A stretch of DNA of 64,000 bases from Mangrovivirga halotolerans (GCF_026241165.1 NZ_JAPFQN010000010.1:1-64000), one strand, 5' to 3'; counted from the stretch's first letter, positions 24,555 through 34,900 are shown. A program made the numbers and translations. The notes: generated by a model not told the origin, from the letters alone.

Positions 24555-25301
24555 TTAAGATTCCAGACGTTTGATTTCTACTTCTATCGCTTCAATTAAT
24601 TCATCGATTTGTATTAGAAGTCGAGCATTAAAAATTCTTAAAAGGATAATTAATCTATTTTTGTGGGTTTTGAAATAATACAGAAATTCCTGATCAGATT
24701 TTAGAAGCTCCAGATTTACAGGTTTTGCAATGAATTGGTTAGTTGCCTCATTAATCTTTAAGTATTCCTCAATTCTGGTAGGGTAGATAAAATCAATGCC
24801 ATACCTGGTGTACTTGTTTATGTTTTTTTCTTCTTCGATAAAAAAATCATAATTAGAATCATAGACGCTTATTATCGCATCTCTCAATTTTTCGTTAGTA
24901 ATCAGAGTAATACCATTTGCCTTTAAAGTTTCAAAAGCACTGGTTGAATGTAAAAATGAGGTATTGATTGATACGCGTCCAAGTTGATAGTAAAGCGAAT
25001 CATAAGAAGTTTGATTCTCAATAGCCTCAAGGATATTTTCAGAGTATTGGATTCTTTTTTTCAGGTCATTGGCGTTGAAAATCAGGTCTTTTCGATCTTC
25101 TTCAAGTCCGGATTTTATTGATTTTAATACTTCTATTTCAGTTTTTGATTTTTTTTGATCGGCAGACCAATCATTAACACCTAGCGCAATAAGAATTCCT
25201 GCAACTACCAAAATAATCTCACCTACTGCATATAATAGATATTTTCTAATTTGATTATTACGAATTAATTTGTTTCGGATTTTTTTGAAGAAGAAAAGCA
25301 C
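24555..25301 (-). CDS. DUF6090 family membrane protein
   Basis: This 248-residue protein has a basic N-terminus (FKKIRNKLIRNNQIRKYLLY), then one membrane helix AVGEIILVVAGILIALGVNDW, and a long helical exposed region with IEVLKSIKSGLEEDRKDL. This is the typical DUF6090 layout of Bacteroidota, whose function is unknown. A paralog lies at 40068-40823. The gene is solitary, with a decayed conserved module 5' of it. Confidence 0.85.
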   Translation of the reverse strand: MLFFFKKIRNKLIRNNQIRKYLLYAVGEIILVVAGILIALGVNDWSADQKKSKTEIEVLKSIKSGLEEDRKDLIFNANDLKKRIQYSENILEAIENQTSYDSLYYQLGRVSINTSFLHSTSAFETLKANGITLITNEKLRDAIISVYDSNYDFFIEEEKNINKYTRYGIDFIYPTRIEEYLKINEATNQFIAKPVNLELLKSDQEFLYYFKTHKNRLIILLRIFNARLLIQIDELIEAIEVEIKRLES

Positions 25302-25584
25302 TGATGTTAGCGATTTAATTTTGTGATTATTTATATACCATTTTATGCATGGTCATTACAATATAATGAAAATTTAAACCTGTGCATTACAATCTTTTCA
25401 CTATAAGATTTGTGCTATTGCCAATGCACAGGCTTTGAGTATTCAGGTGGTTTAGCACTTATTAGCAATTCAGGAAATTGGTGTGAACTTCCATAATTAG
25501 AATATTTTGAGCTTCGAACTTATAAGGTTGATGTAACTATTAAGGGGAATATAACTTCGACCGACTGGTTTGTCGAGCAGAAAA

Positions 25585-25690
25585 AAAATAGGCGTTTTTA
25601 TTTATTAATACCCGTTAGTAAACGTTTGTAACCAACTGTAATCGGAAAGCTTTATATCCGTTTATAATCGTTTACCAATGGGTATTAGAT
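25585..25690 (-). promoter_or_regulatory. conserved module, copy with strong inverted ends
   Basis: ATACCCGTTAGTAAACG (about 25608-25624) pairs with CGTTTACCAATGGGTAT (about 25669-25685), with GTTTGTAACC and CCGTTTATAATCG repeats between. This is the upstream half of the module in copies 1 and 5. A TATTTTTTT box (minus) lies at 25582-25590, but no TTTG lies 19 nt upstream. It points at the DUF6090 gene about 290 bp away. No other element was recognised in 25302-25750. Confidence 0.4.
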
Positions 25691-25750
25691 GGGTGAGGAT
25701 AGGCAATAGTACTAAATGTGAGTTTACTGTATGAAACAGGAGCATCGATA

Positions 25751-26371
25751 CTAATCATAGCCTGGAATATTCAATCCGAGTATTATATCTCTTCTTGCTG
25801 TCCAAATTCCATTTTTCATTTCAAGCTTTACAATTCCGGAGCCTCCCCGGTTTTTCCGAGTACGGTTAATTTCTTTTGTCAGAATTGGATCGCTCTCAAA
25901 AAGAATATTGTCGATATAGTATGGCGTGGTATTTGGCTCCTTAACATAGATATGAATATGTTCAGGTTCCTGAACTTTGGGATACGCCGCAGGTCTGAAG
26001 GTGTAAAAGGTGTACTCCCCGTTTTTATTCGTCTTTAGCCATCCTCTATACTGACCATGACGTTTTTCCCATCCTATCGGATTGCTACCCGGTTTATAAA
26101 TTCCATTTCTGTCAACATGATAAATATATAGAATAACATTGTCAGCCGGAGTTTTTCCGTCTTTCTTAAATACTTTTCCAGTTATTTTAATCTTAGGTGT
26201 ATTTTTCTCAAAACCAGGTAATGAATCAAATTCATTAGGTTGAAAGGATAAAAGGCGATAATCAAATAATGCCTCACAGTCTTGACAGGGTCCTCCAACT
26301 TGTTTGTCTTGTGCCAGGATAATGTTGTTGAGTAGAACCATAAGAGAAATGGTGATTAAAGATGGTTTCAT
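25751..26371 (-). CDS. exported intradiol-dioxygenase-like protein
   Basis: This 206-residue protein has a signal peptide (MKPSLITISLMVLLNNIILAQ). It resembles the protocatechuate 3,4-dioxygenase beta-sandwich family: KITGKVFKKDGKTPADNVILYIYH, GQYRGWLKTNKNGEYTFYTFRPAAYP and PEHIHIYV. The tyrosines plus the HxH pair are candidate iron ligands. The family cleaves catechols between the hydroxyls using Fe(III). Secreted Bacteroidota members are not well characterised and may act on other substrates. Its start is 16 bp from the stop of the DoxX gene, so they form an operon. Confidence 0.8.
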   Translation of the reverse strand: MKPSLITISLMVLLNNIILAQDKQVGGPCQDCEALFDYRLLSFQPNEFDSLPGFEKNTPKIKITGKVFKKDGKTPADNVILYIYHVDRNGIYKPGSNPIGWEKRHGQYRGWLKTNKNGEYTFYTFRPAAYPKVQEPEHIHIYVKEPNTTPYYIDNILFESDPILTKEINRTRKNRGGSGIVKLEMKNGIWTARRDIILGLNIPGYD

Positions 26372-26387
26372 AATTGTTGTTGTTTGG

Positions 26388-26831
26388 TTATTGTTTTATT
26401 GAATTTATTTTTTGTAACAGGATTTGATCTGCCGAGTACTTTCCAGCTCCCGTAATTAAAAAGAAGAGATATACTATCAGGTATATTATTCCTTTCTCTT
26501 TAACAATGAATTCTTGATCAGCATTAAATATAAAAGCGGCAACAACCATAGTGAAAGAAAGTGGGATCACCGCGATTCTTGTGAGCAAGCCGAGGGACAG
26601 AAGAATTGAGCAAATGGCCTCAGCAAAAATAGCGAGTAATAAGCCCGTTTCAGACCCTAATCCAATGAGCTCTGGAAAGCTGCTTTGACTCTCCGAATAA
26701 CTCTTTAGTTTAGGCCAGCCATGTAGGTAAACCATTAATGTGGAGATACCTGTTCTGAGCAAGAGAAGTCCTATGCCTACAATCTTATTTTCTGAAGATT
26801 TCAGAAGTATTGTTAAATACTTTTTAAACAT
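26388..26831 (-). CDS. DoxX family membrane protein
   Basis: This 147-residue protein has four membrane helices: GIGLLLLRTGISTLMVYLHG (with the following GWPKL motif), GLLLAIFAEAICSILLSLG, AVIPLSFTMVVAAFIFN and IIYLIVYLFFLITG. The RxG...HGWPK and AE.. motifs are typical of DoxX/SURF4-type proteins, which are linked to redox and thiosulfate metabolism in some bacteria. It is the first gene of a pair with the intradiol-dioxygenase-like protein. The LytTR regulator gene lies 159 bp upstream and may control the pair. Confidence 0.85.
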   Translation of the reverse strand: MFKKYLTILLKSSENKIVGIGLLLLRTGISTLMVYLHGWPKLKSYSESQSSFPELIGLGSETGLLLAIFAEAICSILLSLGLLTRIAVIPLSFTMVVAAFIFNADQEFIVKEKGIIYLIVYLFFLITGAGKYSADQILLQKINSIKQ

Positions 26832-26990
26832 AATATCTAGCGAAATTTAATTGTTACGAGCACGACTTATGGAGAAGAACGTGCAGTCACAAAATCTTAA
26901 TTGATTTTTCTAACGCTAAATGTAATGAGCAGGAATAGAATAAGAGAGCAGTAATTTATAACCTGAGGAGTTTATCTCATAACCTGATGA

Positions 26991-27830
26991 CTAATGCAGA
27001 ATATCTTTTAAAGGCTTAGCATAGTTCCGACTAAGACGAACAGTTTTCCCGCATTTTAAGACCAAATCATAATCGCCATTACCTCGTGATTTTGAACTTA
27101 CTATTTGGTCAGTATTTACAATGGTAGATTTATGTATGCGGCTAAAATTTCCAGGCAGAGATTTAATAATATTCTTGAGGCTGCCAAGTATTACATGTTT
27201 ATTTTCCGGAGTGTTTACTTCTAAGTATGGGCCATCTGAAACAATCCAATATATTTTTTGAGTATCTAAAAGGGTTGTTTTACTTCCACATTTAATAGGA
27301 AAAGTTTTTAGATTACTTTTTTGGTCTTCATTTTTTATAACTTTTTGGTCAAAATAATAATAAATGAAAGAGAAGATAATGTAGAACGAAAGCCCTAAAT
27401 AGAGGCGGGTCGATAGCTTTTGAGTTAATAATAGAGTTAAAGGCCAGGGTTTGTCATATACTGTAAATGAAATAAAGTAGAGTAATAGTGAGAAAACTAA
27501 TAAGTGAAATAAGGTGATTACGATAATTAATAGGGGAATGGTTAGTAAAACCTTTTTTCTACTCTTATTCAACTGATATTTATTCTGCAAGCGCAAAAAC
27601 AAGAAGATAAAAGGTATAAATACAAACCAAAATAACTTATACGATAAGGACTGTATTATAGAGAAATGACTGTTATTAAGAAATGACTCGATAAAATCCT
27701 GGCTAAACTCCAGAAATGCAAACAGTGTAACTGTAATTGTAAGCCAATAAAGTATTCTTTTATTTTTAGTCTGGTTCTCTGGTAGTGAGAAAAAGTTTAC
27801 AGACGTTAAGGAATTAAGAATGCCTTTCAT
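26991..27830 (-). CDS. LytTR-family transcriptional regulator with membrane helices
   Basis: This 279-residue protein has four hydrophobic segments in residues 25-170 (for example LFWFVFIPFIFLFLRLQ and LLTIPLLIIVITLFHLLVF), then a LytTR DNA-binding domain at about 180-279. The LytTR part shows TTLLDTQKIYWIVSDGPYLEV, SLKNIIKSLPGNFSRIHKSTIVN and DYDLVLKCGKTVRLSRNY. LytTR domains bind direct repeats upstream of target genes. With no kinase nearby, it may sense a membrane signal directly. The downstream DoxX/dioxygenase pair is the most likely target, by position only. Confidence 0.85.
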   Translation of the reverse strand: MKGILNSLTSVNFFSLPENQTKNKRILYWLTITVTLFAFLEFSQDFIESFLNNSHFSIIQSLSYKLFWFVFIPFIFLFLRLQNKYQLNKSRKKVLLTIPLLIIVITLFHLLVFSLLLYFISFTVYDKPWPLTLLLTQKLSTRLYLGLSFYIIFSFIYYYFDQKVIKNEDQKSNLKTFPIKCGSKTTLLDTQKIYWIVSDGPYLEVNTPENKHVILGSLKNIIKSLPGNFSRIHKSTIVNTDQIVSSKSRGNGDYDLVLKCGKTVRLSRNYAKPLKDILH

Positions 27831-27912
27831 AGCAAAAATTTATAGTAATAAACTAACCTTTCTCAAAGGATACAATTTTGCACGGGGATTTTTTATGTAC
27901 GCCTTATTGGCA

Positions 27913-28806
27913 TTAGTTTATTTTTAATTCAGACTGGATATTAACCCATTTTATTTTCCATGCTTTATCCTCAGGCCTGCCAGTCGTAAAGAAAAGAAAC
28001 TTATTATCAGGAGTTACATACGGGTTTCCCTGTCCAAAATCATTTATTTTATTGTTCAGTTTCCGCGTATTTATCCAATGTCCATTCCCATCATTGAAAC
28101 TTATCATTAAGTCCAGTTGATCTCCAATTGAAGCAAAAATCATGTAATCTTCCTGTGGTGAAATGAATGGCGTACACTTTGCAGCCTCGGTATTCATATC
28201 AATAGGGACTCTTTCTGCTGCTTTAAACTCATTATTTATTTTCCTGGAACGATATATGTCCATTTCACTGTAATCTAAATTACCCGAGTGAAAATACAGG
28301 GTTCCGGAATTTGAAAGGGTAGGATGGGAAACTAATTTATCTCTCAAATTAGGAATATCTACATAAGTTGGTTCACTCCATTTTCCTTCGACCTTTTCAG
28401 ACTTCCATATATGCCATGTTTGTGATACTTCAGATACTTCTACTGGCCTGGTTGAACTAAAATAGAGAGTGTTTCCTTCCGGTGAGAAACACATTCCATG
28501 TTCACTATAGTTACTATTGAAAAATGCCTTTCGGGGATTTGACCACTTATCATCTTCCTTTTTGATTACATAAATATCGAATTTTTCAAATGATGGATCT
28601 GATATTGTATAGTAGTATTCTTCTAAATCCGGTGAAAATATTCCTTTGTGTATTAACTTATTTTCAGGAACAATGTCATTTTTAAATTCAATTGGAATAT
28701 TAGTTGGTATTTCATCAACCAGGTATTTCATTTTTCCGGATTTTTCGTTTTCACTACAACTCATAAAAACTGTAACTAAAATTATAAAAATTGGTAATCT
28801 CTTCAT
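27913..28806 (-). CDS. PD40 beta-propeller lipoprotein
   Basis: This 297-residue protein has a lipoprotein signal (MKRLPIFIILVTVFMSC). At least four PD40/TolB-like blades can be read: IFSPDLEEYYYTIS, CFSPEGNTLYFSSTRP, PTLSNSGTLYFHSGN, PFISPQEDYMIFAS, YVTPDNKFLFFTTGRP. Such propellers usually mediate protein or ligand contacts in the periplasm. There is no C-terminal OmpA domain here. It follows the LytTR gene upstream-to-downstream boundary at 82 bp but in the same direction, so co-expression is possible. Confidence 0.8.
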   Translation of the reverse strand: MKRLPIFIILVTVFMSCSENEKSGKMKYLVDEIPTNIPIEFKNDIVPENKLIHKGIFSPDLEEYYYTISDPSFEKFDIYVIKKEDDKWSNPRKAFFNSNYSEHGMCFSPEGNTLYFSSTRPVEVSEVSQTWHIWKSEKVEGKWSEPTYVDIPNLRDKLVSHPTLSNSGTLYFHSGNLDYSEMDIYRSRKINNEFKAAERVPIDMNTEAAKCTPFISPQEDYMIFASIGDQLDLMISFNDGNGHWINTRKLNNKINDFGQGNPYVTPDNKFLFFTTGRPEDKAWKIKWVNIQSELKIN

Positions 28807-28901
28807 CTTACTAATGTCTGCGGTTTGGTTGTAGACAGTGCAACATTCTAAGCTGCTTCACTGTCCGGCCAAACAAAAGTAGATAGAACCTCTGAAAGAA
28901 G

Positions 28902-29246
28902 CTATACTATTGTAAGCTGTATTATATTTATTGTTGACACCCGCTTTATTAAGTAATCTGACCATTTTTTAAGTCCGATAGAAGCTGATATTTCGGCATT
29001 ATCAGAGTGTTCAGCTTTTTTGGTGTAGTCTGAAGACCAAACTAACTGCCTTTTTTCATTTTCACTCAGGACTTCTATCATTTCGTTGAATCCGTTTTTC
29101 ATTTTTTTATTTTCCTTATCGGCCATACTCAAATAGAGAAATGAATTTAGGATATCATTGGTTAGAAGGAAATCAGAAACATTTTTTACAATTAAGTTAT
29201 CATCTCGCCAAAAGGACGTACATAACAGGGGGTTCTTCTTTTTCAT
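28902..29246 (-). CDS. small hypothetical protein
   Basis: This 114-residue protein shows no signal peptide or known family. The N-terminal half (DNLIVKNVSDFLLTNDILNSFLYLSMADKENKKM) looks helical. It starts 24 bp after the stop of the S41 peptidase gene and is probably co-transcribed. The uneven composition and lack of motifs leave open that it is a remnant of a longer gene. Confidence 0.4.
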   Translation of the reverse strand: MKKKNPLLCTSFWRDDNLIVKNVSDFLLTNDILNSFLYLSMADKENKKMKNGFNEMIEVLSENEKRQLVWSSDYTKKAEHSDNAEISASIGLKKWSDYLIKRVSTINIIQLTIV

Positions 29247-29270
29247 TATAGTTTCTTGGAAGATGGATGA

Positions 29271-30551
29271 TTACTTTTCTTTATTTAGTTTAATATCTTC
29301 TAAAATCCATTGTAAATTTTGATCAATTCCTTTTTTAAGCTTTTCCCAATTTGGTTTGATATGAACATCCGGATGAATCCCGTTAGAAACTGTATCTTGA
29401 AATCTGTAATACCGTTTAGAAAACTGTATTTGTAATTTTGAATTTGGTAATTGAAATGTTTCTGCATCCTGATAATCATTTGGGTTTGCCCCTGTGGGTT
29501 CTCCAATGATTTTTGCATTCAGCAATTCTTTAAAATGAGCAGTATTGCTCATTCCTGCTGAGTAAGTTGTTCTTCCAGTTATTACGTAAACCCCTTTTTG
29601 CCAGTCAATTTGATCTATAAACGATAATATCTTGACCAGTTCTAAGCCTACATAAAAATCACCCCCGCCATTATCCCTGACATCAATAATGATATTTTTG
29701 ATATCTCTTTGAATAATATCTCTCGATATTGCAACAGCAAATCGCTTCATTTTCAATGAATTGGGATAACCTGCAAAATATATATAAGCTGTTTTGAGTT
29801 CCTCTTTTGGCTGATACCATAAATAGGATGTTCCGATCAATGAGTTTTCAAATTGGAAAGGGCTTTCTAACACGATAGATTTTCCTAGCGAGCTAAGATA
29901 TTCTGTATTTGGAAGAGCATCTAATTCCACAATTTTTTGAGTGCCATCTTCTAACAAAAACTCAAAGCTGGCTTTGTATTTAAGTTTTGCGATCCCCAGG
30001 CATTTCAAGATCCTGGAATATTTCAGATATCTTGCCAATCTTTCTCTTTCGGAATGCCAATTGTCTGCACATTGAATTACTAGAAGTACTTCGCTGGTGA
30101 TCTCATAGAGCGGAGTGTTGTCTATACTAATTAGTTTAGCACCCAAAAGTTCCGGATGCTGTTTCGGAGCTTTTAATACCCTTATTTCATTGTCACTAAA
30201 AACAAAAAAATCCAAAGGATAAGAGTCATAAAATTCTGATTGTGCCCATATACCCGTATGACTATCATCTAACGATCTTATTATTTTTGAAAGGCGTATA
30301 AAAATTTCATCATCAGAAAGATTGGGTAGTTCTTTTATTAAACTATTTACTTTTTGCCGGACTATATTTTTTGGTGTACTGTGATAAAGATTTATATGTT
30401 TTGTTTCCAGAGTATTAAAAAGGTATTCAATATCATCTTCCCAATTTGCAATCGTCATTTTTGGCGGCAACTCCTTTTTTTCCTGACAGCCCAAAAATGC
30501 GAATAGGATTAATATCGATGACAAAGCTTTAATTCCGTTAAATATTTTCAT
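29271..30551 (-). CDS. S41 family peptidase-like lipoprotein
   Basis: This 426-residue protein has a lipoprotein signal (ILILFAFLGC). The C-terminal half matches the tail-specific protease (S41) fold: DVRDNGGGDFYVGLELV, VYVITGRTTYSAGM with the nucleophile-position serine, and a conserved GEPTGANPNDY with candidate catalytic residues further on. A tricorn-like core without an obvious PDZ domain is typical of this subgroup. It should act in the periplasm on unfolded or small protein substrates. It overlaps a possible operon with the small membrane protein 10 bp upstream. Confidence 0.8.
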   Translation of the reverse strand: MKIFNGIKALSSILILFAFLGCQEKKELPPKMTIANWEDDIEYLFNTLETKHINLYHSTPKNIVRQKVNSLIKELPNLSDDEIFIRLSKIIRSLDDSHTGIWAQSEFYDSYPLDFFVFSDNEIRVLKAPKQHPELLGAKLISIDNTPLYEITSEVLLVIQCADNWHSERERLARYLKYSRILKCLGIAKLKYKASFEFLLEDGTQKIVELDALPNTEYLSSLGKSIVLESPFQFENSLIGTSYLWYQPKEELKTAYIYFAGYPNSLKMKRFAVAISRDIIQRDIKNIIIDVRDNGGGDFYVGLELVKILSFIDQIDWQKGVYVITGRTTYSAGMSNTAHFKELLNAKIIGEPTGANPNDYQDAETFQLPNSKLQIQFSKRYYRFQDTVSNGIHPDVHIKPNWEKLKKGIDQNLQWILEDIKLNKEK

Positions 30552-30561
30552 CAGCGGTCGA

Positions 30562-31050
30562 TTAGAAATAAAATGTAATCAAGGCATTAGGTAAATAGAC
30601 AATCGTGATAGCGAGAATGATGCTAAGAAAAATAATACTTAAATTTATTCTTTTCGTTTGGAGAAAACGTAAGCTTAACACGATTAAAGATACTATTGAT
30701 ATACTCAGGAGAATATACTTAGGAAACCCATCAATGCTTTTGACTATATAAAAAGTCTCATTTAAGTATATTTCTAATAATGCTGATAAACTAAATATCA
30801 ATAAAAAATGGTATGCCTTTTTTGATTTGAATAGAGTGAAAATCCCTGCCAAAAAAAGTAAGGAATAAATTATCCAGGTACTTAAATATAGCAATATAGA
30901 ATAATCAATATATCTTTCGCTAAGCTCAAAATTAGTAGAAGGAAGAACTATCTTTCTATATTCTATAAATCCTAAAATGAGAAAAATTAGAACCAGCACA
31001 CCTCCATAAACTTTGAATAGGTGATCTTTTTTTGTGGTCTGAATCATCAT
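30562..31050 (-). CDS. five-helix membrane protein of unknown function
   Basis: This 162-residue protein has about five hydrophobic helices: VYGGVLVLIFLILGFIEY, YLSTWIIYSLLFLAGIFTLF, FLLIFSLSALLEIYL, ILLSISIVSLIVLSLRFL and LSIIFLSIILAITIVYL. It has basic connecting loops and no recognised family. It is followed by the S41 lipoprotein gene at 10 bp, so the two are probably one transcript. Confidence 0.6.
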   Translation of the reverse strand: MMIQTTKKDHLFKVYGGVLVLIFLILGFIEYRKIVLPSTNFELSERYIDYSILLYLSTWIIYSLLFLAGIFTLFKSKKAYHFLLIFSLSALLEIYLNETFYIVKSIDGFPKYILLSISIVSLIVLSLRFLQTKRINLSIIFLSIILAITIVYLPNALITFYF

Positions 31051-31190
31051 ATTTTTCTTTGTTTACAACGTCAAGACTATTTGTCCGCTGAAACCTACAG
31101 CTGCAAAAAACGCATAACTTATCCCGAAAGATAGTAGCTACAACTGAAAAACAAAATGGTGGCCACAGCTTTTGATTTTTGTAGTTTTTA

Positions 31191-31598
31191 TTAATTAAGG
31201 ATTCTGATTTTAAATCGATGTTTATCATCTTTTTCAGATGATATTTCTATTCTAGTGAGACTTTCATTATTGATTAGATTCATTCCGAAAACACTTCCAA
31301 TAGAATTAGTATAATTATTAGATGAGTCAGAATACTTTAAAATGGTAATACATAACTCAGGCTCTTTAAAAGTTTTTGAAACTAGATATTTCAATGGAGA
31401 TTGTTTATAGACTAATTCTGCTGATTCGCTTTCAGAAGACTGAATTTCAATTGATTTTTTTTCAAATCCGCATCCGAATTTCAAACTGTCAATATCGAAT
31501 TCAGTTTTGTTTTCAATTTTAAGGTCGAATGTTTTTTCATCTGAACAACTGAGTACAGTTATTAGTATAATGCCGATAGATATGAGTTTCTTAATCAT
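31191..31598 (-). CDS. small lipoprotein, unknown function
   Basis: This 135-residue protein has a lipoprotein signal MIKKLISIGIILITVLSC. The mature part is beta-rich (FDLKIENKTEFDIDSLKFGCGFEKKSIEI) with two or three cysteines and no family I recognise. It lies directly behind attC-like R6 and the conserved module (copy 7), so it probably has its own promoter. Confidence 0.6.
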   Translation of the reverse strand: MIKKLISIGIILITVLSCSDEKTFDLKIENKTEFDIDSLKFGCGFEKKSIEIQSSESESAELVYKQSPLKYLVSKTFKEPELCITILKYSDSSNNYTNSIGSVFGMNLINNESLTRIEISSEKDDKHRFKIRILN

Positions 31599-31631
31599 TC
31601 TTTTGGGTTGATGCAGGTTTAAATTACACAG

Positions 31632-31686
31632 AACGAAGTAATAAGCGCGACGCTATTGGTCTTATTCCTTATATAGTGTTATGCTA
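31632..31686 (-). repeat. attC-like inverted repeat R6, decayed
   Basis: AACGAAGTAATAAG and CTTATTCCTTATATAGTGTT are partly complementary around GCGCGACGCTATTGGT. The right side is close to R5 and R1 (TTCCTTATATAG). The outer arms no longer match (AACGA against GTGTTATGC). Confidence 0.4.
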
Positions 31687-31689
31687 GTA

Positions 31690-31870
31690 TGTTGATAAAT
31701 CTTTTGCTAAAATCTGACAATAGCTTATTTAAGCCCAGATTCAAACTTCCTTTTTATAAGCACCCTTTAGTAAACGTTTGTCATCGGATAATGATCTATT
31801 GGGTAGAAAGAAAGAAAAGAACTAAGTCAAGCGTTTTACTAATTGCAAGGCGTATCAGTGGAAAGTTATT
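31690..31870 (-). promoter_or_regulatory. conserved promoter-like module, copy 7
   Basis: Minus-strand TTTG (31742-31745) and TATTGTCAG (about 31714-31722) are 19 nt apart. GTTGATAAATC and CCCTTTAGTAAACGTTTG landmarks are kept. It points at the small lipoprotein gene starting at 31598. Confidence 0.45.
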
Positions 31871-31932
31871 TGTAAACTCTTCTCCAGAACCCAATAAATC
31901 AATATCAGTTTTAGGTAATCATGGTAAAAAAC

Positions 31933-31962
31933 AAAAGAGGCAGCTTGTTTGCTGCCTCTTTT
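31933..31962 (-). terminator. strong bidirectional-looking terminator
   Basis: AAAAGAGGCAGC and GCTGCCTCTTTT form a perfect 12-bp stem with a 6-nt loop, flanked by A- and T-rich runs. It lies just beyond the stop (31966) of the permease-peptidase gene and ends that operon. Confidence 0.85.
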
Positions 31963-31965
31963 ATT

Positions 31966-34900
31966 TTAATCTAACGATACACTTTGGGTATTATCGTCAG
32001 GAATTCTGTCTATCAATTTATTTAACGGGTCTATACCGGCTTTAACTGGTTTTTCTTTTACTATGATTTCAATAGTATGCTCACCCGCTGCAAGCTTATG
32101 TTTTTTCAAGTACAATGGAACTGTTTTGGTTCTTCCATTTTCATCTGTTTCATCTGCAGCAAATACACCAACATCAATATAGTCGGCTTCATAATTGGCC
32201 GCTGTTTCCATACCCAGACTATCTGCATACAATTTAGAAGAAGAAACATTCAACGTTACTTTATAAGTGCTGTCAGCCAGTAATTCAGCTGTCGCTTCAT
32301 TTGTTTTATTTTCGTATAAAGTAATTTTATTCCAGGTATCATCTAAATAATACTGTAGGCTATCCGGGGTGTGTTTCTTTAAATATCTGAATAGATCTGA
32401 ACTGCCCGGATAAGGAGGTTCTTCTCTCAGCGCGAATTCATCTCTAAACTCTTTCAGCGCACTATCAATAGCTTCAGGACCGATCAAATCTCTCAAACCA
32501 TACAATATCAAACTTCCTTTCTTATACCACTGGTAAGACCTGTTGCAATTGATAAAGGTGTTTTCCTTTTTACTTTCACCGGATCTGCCTCTTAAGTAGT
32601 CGTCTAACTCATCTTTTAGAAAGCGCTTCATATTGTCTTTACCATATTTTCGCTCGGTAAGTACTAACGCCGAATATTCAGCTAACGCCTCAGAAATTAA
32701 GTTGGATCCCCTGGTGTAATTAGGTGTGATCTGATGCCCCCACCATTGATGCGCCAATTCATGAGCAGTGACATAGTAAGTATAATCAAAGCTGTTCGGA
32801 TCATCGAAATCTGCCAGCCATCCAAAACTCTCTGAGAATGGAACGGTGTTAGGAAATGATTGTGCAAAACCTGCATATCGAGGAAACTCGAGTAATCTCA
32901 TTTGTCTGAACTGAAAATTACCATAAGTTTCTGAGAAATAGGTTAATCCATCTTTATAGGCAGCCTTGAATCGATCAAGATTATAGTCGTGCTTATCGTG
33001 GTAATAAATTTCTATTGCTACTTTCTGACCATCAGGTAAGGTAGCTTCATCTTTATGAACCTCATAATCGGCAGAAACAATATTGAAAAATGCCTGGATT
33101 GGGGTATCCTGAATATAATGGAAATACCTTCGATCGCCTTCTGTCCATTCTTTCTGAATATATCCAGGGGCAATAGCAATTTGATCCGAAGATGTACTGA
33201 CTGTTGCTTCGAAACTAATTAAATCAGCCTCATCGGCAAATAGGAGTGTTCTTCTGCCATACGGATCATCATGAGGCGGTAACTCATAGTCTTTTTCCGG
33301 CAGGTCGTATTCTCTTCTTTTTTCATCACTACTAATTTCTCCCCGACTGTTATAGCCTATTTCCGGTAGTCCGCCACCGATAAAAGTACCATTATAAACT
33401 ATCTCCCTGCTAAATCCACTATTAGCAAAACCTTTGTTCACAATAGAACTTTTTATTTGCATTTGAATGGTATCGCCGGGTTGTAAGGTGAAAGGCATTT
33501 TATATATTTTATACCATTCGTTTTCTTTTCCTTTACCGAAAATCTGGAATTTTGGTGCTTTATAGTTTAAAGGGAATCTATAATTCAATTCTTTGCCTTC
33601 AAAAATTAAATCAAAAGAAGACAATGAGCTTCCGGCAAGGTGAAGAGAATCAATAGGGGAGTCTGTTTTATTGACCATCGTAACCTGTGCATCAAAATAT
33701 GCTGCTCTTTTCTTCGGGAACAGATCAGCGGCTAATTTGATATCGATAATTTTCGGTTGAGGCATAAACTCATATTGCTTGAGCTGTTTCTCATAATGAG
33801 CTTGTCTTTCCAGGCTTTCATCGTTTGTTAAATAAGTGTTTACATACACAACATTGTTGTATATATAAGCGCCAACAACCAGGGCTAAAATGAATGAGAA
33901 ATAACTAACAACAGTCCACTTACTGAAGAGTCTGCTCTTTGCATTCTGTATTCTCTTTTTAAAATTATTTTCTGTTCCCCTGCTGTAGAAAATAGAAAAG
34001 AATAAGACTAGAGAGATGCCGAAAAGGGTCCAGTAGATATTGAACCAGAAAAGTGGTTCACCAAAATGGCCTAATCCATTCATCTCAGACCACCTGTAAT
34101 TTGGTTTGTATGAGTAGAAAAACAGGTTGAAATCGTAATTAGCGAATTGTCTCAATACGATAAAAATCAACCATATACCAATACTTGTTGCATGCCCGGC
34201 AAATTTATTATTGACTAACAGGTGAACTGCAAATACCAGCATAATCATTTGAAGATAGTCCGGGAAAGTAATGAGATAACAGTCTATAAGGTAAGTCGAT
34301 AAGTGATATTCATGATATCCTTTAAGCGTTTGTACAGCAAGCCCGACCAGGATAGGTAAAGTGGCTAATATTAGTGCTACGAATGACATCCCCAGGAATT
34401 TAGACCCGATAATAACACCGTCTTTTACCGGGAAGGTATCATTAATTTTACTGTAGCCTGTCGTTTTATCCCGATGAAGAGTTTCTCCTGTAAAGAATAC
34501 CAGAATGATAAAGACAAATATATTATAATCAAAGCCTTTGTATTCCATTAAAACGGAAGTAACCGGATGCGAAGGCACACTGTACAGGGTTTGTCCGATC
34601 CAAAAGTCAATAACCAGGAACACTAACCCTCCCAATAGAATTGATCTGAAATATACATCCTTCAATATATTTTGAACTTCTATTTTACTGAGCGTAATCA
34701 GACTGTTCCAGTGGTAATTGCCTTTAAAGCTCACACCTACTAAACGCTCTTTAAGGGCGGTAAATTTAGAAGCTTCTTTTTGCTTTGATTTTTTTTGTTT
34801 CGTTTGAAAGAAATAAGCAAAACTGAACCTGAAGTAAGCGGCTACAAAAAACAAGATTCCAACACCCGTCCACAGTAATCTGTTAGCTAATAAATTGCCT

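Noticed and set aside
30956-31228. 90-codon minus-strand ORF between the membrane protein and the small lipoprotein
   Set aside because: Overlaps both neighbours out of frame, and its composition is unlike a real protein.
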